Source: Blastocladiella emersonii ATCC 22665
Lineage: Eukaryota; Blastocladiomycota; Blastocladiomycetes; Blastocladiales; Blastocladiaceae
Length of the DNA: 64,000 nucleotides
NCBI GenBank assembly: GCA_025594325.1
Contig: JANHCV010000006.1
Span: 1,612,001-1,676,000, forward strand
Direction of reading: 5' to 3'
This document shows, in pieces, positions 18,871-28,509 of the stretch (its first letter is position 1; each line of letters starts with the position of its first letter). The position numbers and the translations under genes were made by a program. The notes beneath the pieces are model-generated. The model was not told the DNA's origin and did not search any database. It was given only the letters and a program-made list of their open reading frames with translations.

Positions 18871-19554
18871 ATGATCCGCCTCGTCCTCATCTTCAACACC
18901 GCCGGCAAGCCGCGCCTCGTCAAGTTCTACGACCGCGTCGACGCCTCGCGCCAGGCCGCCCTGCTGCGCCGCACCGCCGACCTGATCCTGGCCCGCCCGC
19001 GCGACGCCTGCAACTTCCTCGACCCGTCCTCGACGCCCTTATCGCCCTCCTCGGACTCCCTCTCTAGTTCCTCGGACCCCGCCCACGACACGTTCGACCC
19101 GCTCGCCCCGTCGCGCGACGACGACCCCGACTCGGCTTCCTCCGCCTCCGCCTCCGACGACTTCCCGCTCGCCGCGCTGCTCGGCACCCGCGGCGTGCCG
19201 CTCAAGGTCGTCTACCGCATCTACGCGACGCTGTGCTTTGCCATGGTCGTGGACGCGTCCGAGTCCGAGCTCGCCATCCTCGACCTGATCCAGGTCTTTG
19301 TCGAGTCGCTCGACACGGCGCTCGGGCCCAACGTGTGCGAGCTCGACCTCGTCTTCAATTTCGATCGCGCCCATATGCTGCTCGCCGAGGTCATTCAAGG
19401 CGGCCTCGTCCTCGAGACCAACGTGCGCAACGTCGTCGCCAACTACCGCGCCATGCTGCAGCACACCAAGGGCGGGCCAAAGTCCGGGTCGACCGCCGGC
19501 GCGTTGTTGAGCGCGACGACGGCGCTCGGGGGCCGCGGTGGGGTCCTGGCATAG
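18871..19554 (+). CDS. APS3: AP-3 adaptor complex sigma subunit
   Basis: Single exon, 227 residues, starting MIRLVLIFNTAGKPRLVKFY, the sigma-adaptin longin fold. The family core continues with VVYRIYATLCFAMVVDASE, ELAILDLIQVFVESLD and NVCELDLVFNFDRAHMLLAE. SESELAILDLIQVFVE and NVCELD favour AP-3 sigma over AP-1 or AP-2. AP-3 sorts cargo from endosome or Golgi to vacuole and lysosome-related organelles. A Ser/Asp-rich insertion of about 50 residues (48-100) sits between the first helix and the following strand, where the family normally has a short loop. The C-terminus ends soon after VANYRAMLQHTKGG. Confidence 0.92.
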   Translation: MIRLVLIFNTAGKPRLVKFYDRVDASRQAALLRRTADLILARPRDACNFLDPSSTPLSPSSDSLSSSSDPAHDTFDPLAPSRDDDPDSASSASASDDFPLAALLGTRGVPLKVVYRIYATLCFAMVVDASESELAILDLIQVFVESLDTALGPNVCELDLVFNFDRAHMLLAEVIQGGLVLETNVRNVVANYRAMLQHTKGGPKSGSTAGALLSATTALGGRGGVLA

Positions 19555-19801
19555 CAGCCCTCTTCCCTCTATATACTACCCTAGAATCCGTCTTGACCGC
19601 TGATGTTTGGTCCTCTTGAGTGACGCGTCGATGGTATCACCCGCGAGCGCGCCTTGTTGGCCATCAGCCACGGCTAAGCCACCCGGCGCCTCTGCCCGCT
19701 GCCGGTGCCCTCGCCATCTTCGTCGCTCCTCCCTTGCTTCCTCGCTCTCCCCCTTCGAACCACACGCTTCGCATGTTCCCTCCACCACCGGCAGCAGCAC
19801 C

Positions 19802-20971
19802 ATGGCGCGCCTCACCTGCCGGCTGTGCCCGGGCAGCAACCTCGCCTCGCCCAAACTGCAGAGCGCCAGCTTCATCCTCGCCTACCTGCTCTTCTGGGTC
19901 TCGCTCGTCATCGGCACCTTCCTGCTATACCGCGCCGACCTGCGGGCCTCGCTGCGGTCAAAGGAGGAGCAAGCGCGCTTCGTCTCCGCCCCGCTCGCGA
20001 CCAACCCGCGTCCCTCGCCCGCGCTCATCGTCGACCTCGTCGTGAAATCCGTCGACCCGCTCGCGGCTACCGCGCTGCTCGGGTTCACGCTCGAGCCGAG
20101 CGACGATTTGGTGCGGCCCGTCAACAAGGCGCGCCGCGTGACGGGGTTCATGGGCCGCCCGGGCGCCATCGAGACCATCGACCCGTCCACGGGGTCCGAC
20201 GCGGTGCTCGCGCGGCCGACGCTGTCGCGCGGGTTCACGGTCGTCATCAAGGGCGTCAAGAAGACGTACGCGGCGGGCAGCCGGCTGCCCAACGAGGAGA
20301 CCCTGACTGTACCCTTCACGCGGTCGTCGATCCGCGGGTACCCGTTCGACACGCACACGGGGTACGTGGACGTGAGCTCGCAGGTCCTCGCGGGCACGGC
20401 GGGGAACACGACTACGGCGGCCGCGATGCCCGTGGTCGTGACCATGGACACGCGCGCGTCGGGCATGAAGTTTGTCCGCGGGTCGCCGCTGACGCCGCGC
20501 GGCATGTCGCGCGGCCCGCTGTTTGTGGAGATCGAGTTCCAGGTCAAGCGGAGCAATATTACGGTGGGCTTCTCGCTGTTCGTACTTAGCATCATGTGGG
20601 TCCTGTCGGTCGTGATCGGGTTCCTCGCGCTCCAGGTCCTCGTGCAGCGGCGCCCCGTGGCCGCGGCGATCCTCGGCCCGCCCATTTCGCTGCTCTTCGC
20701 GCTGCCGTCGCTGCGGAATGTCCAGCCCGAGGCGCCGCCCGTCGGGTCGACGGTGGACGTGCTCGGGTTCTTTTGTACGCGCTCATCGTTTCGCTCTCGT
20801 GCCGGGCATCGACTGACACGTTCTGGTGGTGTAGGGAATATGGTCATCGTGGCCATCTCCGCGGCCGCCATCATCTTCACGTTCATCCACCGCTGGCAGC
20901 CACCGTCCGAGATGCCGGTCCCTCCGCCGACCCGGCCGCCGCGACCCGTCACGGCTGCGAACCGCTGGTAG
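19802..20971 (+). CDS. DUF4436 family membrane protein
   Basis: Exons 19802-20774 and 20835-20971 give 369 residues. The 60-bp GTACGC...TAG intron has a length divisible by three and no stop, so an unspliced frame also stays open; splicing restores GFFWNMVIVAIS, which matches the family better. There is one membrane segment near the N-terminus (residues about 22-46, SFILAYLLFWVSLVIGTFLL). An extracytoplasmic beta-rich region follows (FTRSSIRGYPFDTHTG, FVEIEFQVKRSN). The C-terminus has two or three membrane segments (SLFVLSIMWVLSVVIGFLAL, then MVIVAISAAAIIFTFIHRW). DUF4436 proteins are widespread in fungi and bacteria with no assigned function. The gene is 247 bp downstream of AP-3 sigma on the same strand. 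Confidence 0.75.
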   Translation: MARLTCRLCPGSNLASPKLQSASFILAYLLFWVSLVIGTFLLYRADLRASLRSKEEQARFVSAPLATNPRPSPALIVDLVVKSVDPLAATALLGFTLEPSDDLVRPVNKARRVTGFMGRPGAIETIDPSTGSDAVLARPTLSRGFTVVIKGVKKTYAAGSRLPNEETLTVPFTRSSIRGYPFDTHTGYVDVSSQVLAGTAGNTTTAAAMPVVVTMDTRASGMKFVRGSPLTPRGMSRGPLFVEIEFQVKRSNITVGFSLFVLSIMWVLSVVIGFLALQVLVQRRPVAAAILGPPISLLFALPSLRNVQPEAPPVGSTVDVLGFFCTRSSFRSRAGHRLTRSGGVGNMVIVAISAAAIIFTFIHRWQPPSEMPVPPPTRPPRPVTAANRW

Positions 20972-21327
20972 TATTCCTCTCTAATATAGCCTGCTCATAC
21001 CCAGCCCGTGTTGTTCTCGGTGGGCGCGACCGTGGCCAAATCCGCGTCTGACGCCGCGGCGCCTCGGACAAGGTCCCACTCACGATTTCACTGCAAACCC
21101 CCTGACAATGGAGAGCCGCCTGGCACACAGAACTGCGATTTGACTCGCTTGCTGCAGCATGTCCGAGTCGACGGGGACGCGTCCAGCGCGGCGACCTGGA
21201 AAACGCGTCTCGCGCCACGCACGTGCTGTCTCGCAGGCTGTCTCCACCGCCGACGCGTCGCGCCACTTGACCTCCCCTCCCTCTCCTCTCTCCCCTCGCA
21301 CCCTCATAGACTAGACGAAACAAAACC
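20972..21327. promoter_or_regulatory. Upstream region of the ABC ATPase gene
   Basis: This 356-bp spacer carries three ACGCGT motifs (21177-21182, 21203-21208, 21253-21258) and a CT-rich tract directly before the ATG at 21328. TCGCGCCACTT follows the last motif. No gene is seen. Confidence 0.5.
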
Positions 21328-22454
21328 ATGGACTCGCCGCCACCCGAACCCGCCGCCGCCGCAACCCCACCGCCGGCGCACACCGCCGTCGACGTTCGCG
21401 ACACGCCGCCGCGCCCGATCATTGAGCTCAAGAACATCCACAAGACGTACCTGCTGGGCCTCGAGGGCGTCCCCGCGCTCCGGGGCGTCACCCTATCCAT
21501 CTACCCGGGCGAGTGGGTGTGCATCTACGGGCAGAGCGGCGGGGGCAAGTCGACCATGCTGAACGTGATCGGGACGATTGACAAGCCGACCAAGGGCGAG
21601 CTACGGCTCGACGGGGTACCGATCACGGCCGAGACGTCCGACGAGCTCCTCGCGGACCTCCGCCTGCGCCACCTCGGGTTCGTCTTCCAGAGCTTCAACC
21701 TCATCTCCAGCATGACCGCCAGCGAGAACGTCGAGCTGCCCATGACGCTGCGCGGCGCGGTCGCCGCGGGAGCGAGGAAGCGCGCGGTCCGCGAGTCGCT
21801 CGCGCGGGTCGGCATGGGGCATCGGCTCGCGCATTTCCCGACGCAGCTGAGTGGCGGCGAGCAGCAGCGCGTCACGATCGCGCGCGCCATCGCGAACCAC
21901 CCCAAGGTCCTCCTCCTCGACGAGCCGACGTACGTCTCGCTCGCATCGATGGCCACCGTCGTCAACTGACCCCTCGTGTAGCGGCGACCTCGACACGGCC
22001 AACACCCACCGCGTCATCGACCTCCTGTGCCGCCTCAACTCGGACGAGAGTACGCCCTCCCAACTTCACCCACACCCCCTCCCTCCCTCCTCCCTCCACT
22101 CACCCAGCCCCTCATCATTTAGACATGACCATGGTCATGGTGACGCACGACGTGTACCTCAAGAACTTTGCCCACCGCGTCGTGTACATGCGCGACGGCA
22201 AGGTCGCTCGCGAGGAGGTGATTGCGCCAGCGGCCCGCGCGCGCGCCGTCGCTGAGCTCAAGGCCGAGCTGGCCCGCATCGCGGCGGGCACGGGACCCGC
22301 GCAGCCGACGGCCACGGCCACGACCAGGACGGCCACGGCGACGGTGGTGGCGAGCGAGACGCGCCGGCCGGGGGACTACGAGACGTACTCGTCGGCCGCC
22401 TTGGCGCGTGGGCTCGCTCTGCGCTCGCAGTTCGGCGCGACAAAAGCCAGTTAG
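21328..22454 (+). CDS. Lone ABC ATPase of LolD/MacB/FtsE type
   Basis: Exons 21328-21929, 21982-22049 and 22123-22454 give 333 residues. Introns of 52 and 73 bp have GTACGT and GTACGC donors and TAG acceptors, and each lies inside the ATPase core, so splicing is essential. Motifs in order: Walker A GQSGGGKST (about residue 68), Q-loop VFQSFNL, signature LSGGEQQR, Walker B VLLLDEPT joined by splicing to the D-loop GDLDT, and H-loop VTHD. All catalytic residues are present. The sequence resembles bacterial LolD/MacB ATPases (LRHLGFVFQSFNLI, LPMTLRG). There is no membrane domain in the protein and no permease gene beside it. The N-terminus (1-35) is Pro/Ala-rich and the tail Ala/Thr-rich. The partner and substrate are unknown. 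Confidence 0.88.
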
Positions 22455-22507
22455 AGACGAACGAACATGTACTAGTAAAACCAAACAAAACCCCTTCCCC
22501 CAAACTC

Positions 22508-25500
22508 TCAGTTCATAAACTTGCGGCACCGGGGCGCGCCGCAGTAGCAGGGCAGCCGCTTCTCGGCGGCCTCCTCGAGCTGGAACTTGTAGTCGTACGT
22601 GAGCTCCTCGCCGGCCTCGACGCGGCGCGCCGCGTAGATGATGACGCGCTTGACGCCGTCGAGGGGCGCGACGATGCGCGCGTAGCAGTTGGGCTCGCAG
22701 CTGTGGTTAATGAACCGGGCCGCGTTCCCCTTGTGCGTGGCGTCGAGGATGCGGTCGTGCGCGATGGCGAAGAAATAGGTCCCGACGCCGTGGCGGTCGT
22801 TGACGAGCTCACGCGTGTCGGCGACCTTCTGGCCAATCACCTCGCCGAGGTACTCGATGACCATGTCGTTGGCCGCGAAGGCGCGCGCCGCGAACAGGCC
22901 GATCCCCTGGATCTTGGATGGGCGGACCGCGATGTTGCCCTTCTCCTGCTCCTTGAGCTTGGCGTACTGCAGCGGCAAGGGCACCGCCGACTCCCACGGC
23001 TGCGCGACCGCCGCGGTAGGCGGCGCGCCCGTCGACGCCGTGGCGACAGGGGCCGCCGTCGTCGGCACGGGCGCCGCCGCCGCATTGGCCGTGAACGGGA
23101 GCGCCGCGTCGGTGCTGCGCGGGTGCGTCGTCGTCGGCGACGTGAGCCCGGCGCCGCCGCCCACGGCGCTGATACTCCGAACACGCGCGCCCGTCACCGC
23201 CGCACCACCACCGGCCGCCGCCGCCGCCGCAAGGGCCGCGCGCTGTCGGATCCGCGGCGAGATAATCGCGGGGTCGGTCCGCGAACTCCCGCGGCGCAGG
23301 GTCCGCTCGGCCTCGCGGATCTGGTTGAGCGCGGCGGGGTCGACGAACCGGAACGGGTACGCGGTGCACTGGGCGGCGTGGGGGAGGTTCTCGATGAACC
23401 GCACGATCGTCGGGTGGTGGAGGAGGACGAGCGACTCGGGGCGGCGCAGGTAGTGGTGGTTGACGGCGATCGGGTACGGCGCGGCGTCGAACCGCTCGAG
23501 GAGCGCGGGGAGGATCTCGGCCGTATGCGCGACCTCAAACGTGCCGGCGGGGTCGTCGGCGACGTGCACGCGCCAGCGGAGCGTCGCGGCGCGGTCGGCG
23601 TCGACAGAGTACCGGTCGACGACCATGGTGTCGGGCGTCTCCTCGCCCTGCACGACGATGCCCTCGTCAACGGGCTCGACCTGCATCGCGGCGGACCCGG
23701 TCATGTCCGAGAAATGCGACGCAGCGTCGACCACGAGCGGGCCGGCGGGCGCGGGGTCGTCGTCGGCGACATCCCCCGCGATCGTGCGCGTCATGGTCAG
23801 GAACGTGGTGGCGCCGGGCACGCGGTAGCTCCAGAACCGCCGCACCACCGTGTACCCGACGGGGATGATGCACGGCGGGCTGAGCGGCGGCGGCGGGGCG
23901 GCCGCCTCGGCAGCCGCAGCAGCAGCCGCGTTACCGTCGGCGCCGGGCTCCGTGTCCGTGGGCGACACGCCGTCGGCACCCGCCGCACCCGCCGCGGCGA
24001 CGAGTAGCGGTGCGGGCGCGATCGGGGCCTCGATGAGGAGGTTCGGGTCGTCGAACGGGAGGCGGCCGATATGCGTGACCGCCGCGCCACCGACGACGAG
24101 GCACGCGGGGTTATACGGCGGGGCCGTCGTCAGCAGCTTCCCGGGCCGGGCGGCGGGTACGGCCGAGACGTAGAGCGGGACGGTCGGGTCGTGCGCGATC
24201 GCGAGGCGCATGGCGCAGACCTGCTCGCACTCGGTGAACTGGGGCTGGAAGTAGGTGGCCCCACCCTTATTCCCGCCGGGCGCCGCGTGGGTCGCGCACC
24301 GGAACTGCTTCTGGAGGACGTCGAGGTGCACCTTGCGCGCGCGCTTGATCTCGGCGGGGGTCCCCGCGGGGTCCGCGAGCCCGGCGATCGACGGCGCGAA
24401 CAGGGCGCGGATCAGGCACGACCAGTGGTACGCGGTCGAGCACGCGCCGCTGGCGGCGCCGCAGTGCAGGTTGGCGAAGGGGAGCTTGCACAGGCCGCAC
24501 CGCCGCGCGCGGCTGTACTCGAGCACCCCCAGGAGGTACGTCTCGTCGACGGGGGTCTCGGTGGCGGCGCCCTCGGGCAGCGACCAGTACGCGCACCCGA
24601 TGTGGCCCCACAGGCCGAGCCCGAGCCCCTCGGGGTCGTTCCCGCCGAGAAACACGAGCCGCCCGACACCCGCGTGCTTGTGCAATTCGTCCTGCGCGCA
24701 GAACGCGCACCGCCGGTGGTCGACGTACACCGCGAGCGCCGTCTGCGCGTCCGACGGCGGGAGCGAGTCGGTGGCGACGGCGGGCGTGGCTGCCGGAGCC
24801 GCCGAGGCCGTTGACGCCGACGAGTCGAGCGACGCGCCGGCGGCCGCGTGGTCGAGGCCGTCGAGCTGGAGGGCGCCGACGCCCGTGGTCGCCGCCGAGA
24901 CGAGGCCGGCCGCGACCGCCGCGGCAGCGGTAGCAGCGGACGACGACGCCGCGCCCTCGCCGGACCGCGTTCGCCGGGCGTGCGGGGGCGGGACGTCGGG
25001 TGCGCCGCCGGCGGGGACCGCGGGGAGGAGGAGCGGGAGCGGTGCGGGCGACCCGTGGGGCGAGCGGCAGTTGGGGCAGACGTACTCGGCGTTGGAGTCG
25101 TGGAGGTCGTCGTACTGGATGTTCTGGAGGATCGGGTCGCACGTCTTGTGGACCCACTTGCTGCACTTGCCGTCGCACCCGACCATGGGCGTCTCGAAGT
25201 CGTCCTCGGAGTAGGCCTTGTAGCACACGGGGCAGAAGTTGCCCGCGTCGTAGTAGGTGGTGCAGAGCTGGCACTGGTACGCGTTGTGGACCGGGTGCCG
25301 GGTCCAGAGCGGCGGGCCGACGACCTGGGACCCGCGCGGCTTGAGCCCGCACGAGTAGCACGACGCGCAGTCGTTGCAGATGATGGTGCCGTCGGCGGCG
25401 ACCATGTCGGGGGAGACGTTGACGCAGTCGAGGTGGAACACGCGGTCGCACGCCGAGCACAGCGCGAGCTGGTCGCGCGGCGAGTTCTTGCTGCACTTGG

Positions 25501-26999
25501 AGCAGAAGGTGCAGAAGATGCAGATCCACGCGTCGCCCGGGTTGGCGGGCGGCGGGCAGATGTACAGCGGCGTGCACGCGTGGTGGTGCGCCTCGGCGCA
25601 CGAGTTGCACGTCAGGTACGAGTCGCCCGGGTGCAGCACCGCCGAGCAGTCGACGCACGACACGGTGGACCGGAACACGAGCGGGTCGGGCTGCTTGGAG
25701 TCGGTGGTCAGCGGGAACACGACGACCGAGGGGGTCGGGATCGGCTCCTCGGACGGGACCGCCGCGGCGCCGAGGTGGTGGTGGTGGTGCGCCGCGAGGG
25801 CGTCCGTCGAGCCCGCCGCGCCGTTGAGTGCGGCACCGGAAGTGAGCGGCGCGCCCGAGGGACTGCCGCCGAGGTAGTTCCCGTTCTTGCCCGCGGCCGC
25901 GCTGCCGCCGCCGCGGCCCGACGCGTCGTGCGAGTCGGAGCTGAAGTCGTCGAGGTTGGCGTTACTCGCAGCGGCACGTGCTTTCTTCGCGGGCGGGCCG
26001 GCGGCCTGGCCGCCCTGTGCACCGGCGTTGGCGGATCCACGTCGACCGGCGGAACTGCCGCCACTACCCGCGGTCTTGCGGTTACGGCTGCGTCCAGTGG
26101 CCGAGCTCTCGGTGAAGTCGCCGTCGCGCTCATCGTCGACCCAGCCCTCCTGGCCGGCGAGCTCGACCATCTGCTGGAACCGCGACTGGCGGGGCTGCTT
26201 GCCGAGCTCGGACGACGACGGGTCGTCCTCCTCCTCGGGGTACCCGTACGCGTCGTGGTGGTGGTGGTGGTGGTGGTGGTGGTGCGGGTGCTGGTAGTGG
26301 TGGTAGTGGCCGTTGCTGTCGTCCTCGGCGTAGTGCTGGTGCTGGTGCTGGTGGTGAGCCCCGTGCGCGTGCGGGTCGGAGTTGTACATGTACGCGGCGG
26401 CCGCAGCGGGATCGTGCTCCTCGCCGTGATGGTGGTGACCGTGGCTGTACTCGCCCGCACCGGCGGCGGTGCCAGCGGGGTAGTCCTCCGAGTACTCTGC
26501 GTAGTTGGGCTGCGGGCGCGATGCGCCGGACCGAGCGCCGCGGGTGGTGACGCCGACGGACGTGTCCATCTGGTCGTCGACGTCGGCGGGGTCGACGAGG
26601 CCGGCAGCGACGGCGGCGGCGTCGCGCATCTCGGTGAACTGGCGGCGGATGGCGTCGAGGGTGCGCGACGGGTCCGAGGCGAGGCGCGCGCGGATCCACC
26701 CGGACACGGTCGAGGACGAGTCACGGCCGCGCTTGCGGACGTCTAGATGGGGGATGCGGGGGTCAGTGGTTGTCCTCGGGTGTGTCAGTAGCAGCGGACG
26801 CACCAGAGCACCACGCGCTGAGCGACTGGTACGTGGACTGGAGGTAGTCGGGGATATCGCCGGGCTCGCCCGTGTAGAGGTCGCCGTTGGCCATGAGCGT
26901 GGCGTAGTGCTCGTCAAAGACGATCTGCTCGCCGGGCTGCAGCAGCTGCGACTCGACAAGGTGCGCGAGCGACACGCGCTGGGGGGCCTTGGGCGCCAT
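22508..26999 (-). CDS. Trithorax/MLL-type SET-domain histone methyltransferase
   Basis: Exons 26999-26804 and 26742-22508 (61-bp GTGCGT...TAG intron) give 1476 residues. Domains in order: a RAMA-like N-terminus (about 8-90: SLAHLVESQLLQPGEQIVF, YQSLSAWCSDV); a Ser/His-rich linker with poly-His; three PHD fingers (about 429-622, Cys-rich); an extended PHD (about 742-878, GHIGCAYWSLPEG, AYHWSC); FYRN (about 954-1040, VVRRFWSYRVPG); FYRC (about 1112-1203); SET (about 1316-1440, GIGLFAARAFA, RFINHSCEPNC, ELTYDYKF); and post-SET CYCGAPRCRKFMN. All SET catalytic motifs are intact. By family it should methylate H3K4. PHD-ePHD-FYRN-FYRC-SET is the animal MLL/Trx arrangement; most fungi have only SET1. 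It is divergent from UBE3D (259 bp). The stop is 53 bp from that of the ABC gene. Confidence 0.9.
26252..26284 (-). repeat. GTG/CAC microsatellite coding poly-His
   Basis: A near-perfect GTG triplet run on the plus strand encodes about ten consecutive histidines in the linker of the MLL-type protein. More His-rich triplets continue to about 26450. Confidence 0.85.
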
Positions 27000-27258
27000 G
27001 GCGGGGGTTGGCCGTCGAGTGCGCGCTCGCGGAGTGCGTTGCAGGGAGTGGCGGGCGGGTAGCGCGGCAGTCGGTGGCCGTGGGGAGAGCGGATGCGGGG
27101 ATGGCGGGGGCGAGAGGAGACGTGAAGTGATTTCTGCCACGTTTCTCACGGTTTTCGAGCCGGATCGGCACGCCGGCGTGACCGCGTTTTGGCGGGTGAA
27201 ATCTGTCTCTCGCCCGCTGTCTCCTCCTTCTCCCCGCCCGTACACAGAGAACCGCGCA

Positions 27259-28482
27259 ATGACAGCCGATGCAGTGGACCCAAGGCCGCCGCCGTACCTC
27301 ATGGAGCTGTGCCCAAACACGCAGACGGTCCACTTCTGCGTCTCCATCACCACCGCCAACGCCGACAGCCCATTAGAAACCACTACGGCCGTCGCCGTCC
27401 CCACGAGCGACCACGGCCTCGGCGCGGGCGTCGCCGTCCCCGTCGCCGGTCTCCTCCTGACGCCGCTCGAGATCGTCGTGTCGGGCGCATCGTACAAGTT
27501 CCCCTCCCCCGTCGAACCTCGCTCTCTGTCAGCACACATGGTGGGTCGCGACCTGGTCGTGCGGTGCAAGCTGCGCCACGTCGCGGGGACCCGCCCGTCG
27601 ACGCAGCTGCGGCACCAGCACTTTGACGCGACGCCGCTGCTCCTCGCAGACACGGTCGCCAAGAGCTCGGCGATCCGGTGCGCGGGCTGCCGTGCGGCGT
27701 TGTTGACCTCGCCACCCGCCTCGGTGCGCGCGCTGCCGTCGTCGACGTGGCACGACCTCGTCGAGTGCTGGGCGTGCCACGAGCAGCACGTGGTGATGCC
27801 GACGTCCGGGCACGTCGCGGTCGCGCGGGATGCGTGTTGGGTCGGGCCGTCGGTGCTCGTCGTCCACGGTGACGCGCTTTTGGCGGGATCCGTCAAGTGG
27901 ACGGCGGCCCCGCACGTGCGCGACCCGAACGCGCTGACGCTGGACCGGACGGGCGTCACGACCGTCGCGCAGTGCGCCGTGTGCAGCGCCGTTGTCGGGT
28001 ACCTCCCGCGCGCGACGCCCGCGGACGGCGTGCACCTGTACAAGACGCGGGTCCTCGCCGCTCGCTCTACATCTCCCGACGCCGAGGAGTGGACGTGGAA
28101 CCTCGCCAAGGTGCACCAGGCGTCGCTCATGGCCGAGCTGCTGGACCACGTCACGTCGCACGCCGCGCACCGTGTGACGCTGGTTTCCGCGACGCCGTCC
28201 TCGCCCGATCATCCGGCGGGCACGCCGTTCGCCGTGGTGTGGACCGTCAACTGGAACTGCCGCGTCCGCACGCGCCGGCTCGCGTCGTCGCGCGCACTCA
28301 AGGTGCTGTACCGAACGCTCACGCCGGACGAGACCACGGCGGGGGCGCAGGCGACGGTCGCGGTCGCGGACCCGGCGGGCCTCCTCGCCGTCCTAGCCGG
28401 GACGACGGCGCAGCTGCCCACGTCGCAGCAGTCGGTCGAGATTAAGGGCGAGGCGTGGCGGACGACGTATCTCATGTCATAA
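27259..28482 (+). CDS. E3 ubiquitin-protein ligase E3D (UBE3D/Ipa1) family
   Basis: Single exon, 407 residues, starting at ATG 27259. The frame is open upstream, but no upstream ATG lies in conserved sequence. The family-typical Cys pair CAGC (about residue 143) and WHDLVECWACHEQH (about 160-175) are present, followed by CAVCSAVVGYLP (about 243). The C-terminal region TYLM and ALKVLYRTL fits the conserved end of this family. UBE3D-like proteins bind UbcH10-type E2 enzymes; the yeast and Drosophila relatives affect mRNA 3'-end cleavage through the CPSF complex. The conserved cysteines suggest zinc binding. The identification rests on motif resemblance from memory. The gene converges on the WD40 gene with only 27 bp between stop codons. 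Confidence 0.65.
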   Translation: MTADAVDPRPPPYLMELCPNTQTVHFCVSITTANADSPLETTTAVAVPTSDHGLGAGVAVPVAGLLLTPLEIVVSGASYKFPSPVEPRSLSAHMVGRDLVVRCKLRHVAGTRPSTQLRHQHFDATPLLLADTVAKSSAIRCAGCRAALLTSPPASVRALPSSTWHDLVECWACHEQHVVMPTSGHVAVARDACWVGPSVLVVHGDALLAGSVKWTAAPHVRDPNALTLDRTGVTTVAQCAVCSAVVGYLPRATPADGVHLYKTRVLAARSTSPDAEEWTWNLAKVHQASLMAELLDHVTSHAAHRVTLVSATPSSPDHPAGTPFAVVWTVNWNCRVRTRRLASSRALKVLYRTLTPDETTAGAQATVAVADPAGLLAVLAGTTAQLPTSQQSVEIKGEAWRTTYLMS

Positions 28483-28509
28483 AAAGTATATCCCTCCCTC
28501 TCCATCAAC

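Noticed and set aside
24848-26746. 632-codon plus-strand open frame opposite the MLL-type gene
   Set aside because: It is a Val/Arg/Gly-rich antisense shadow of a gene whose PHD, FYR and SET motifs are unmistakable on the other strand.
26989-27258. 90-codon N-terminal extension of the UBE3D-like protein
   Set aside because: It would overlap the divergent MLL start and promoter and has no conserved sequence.
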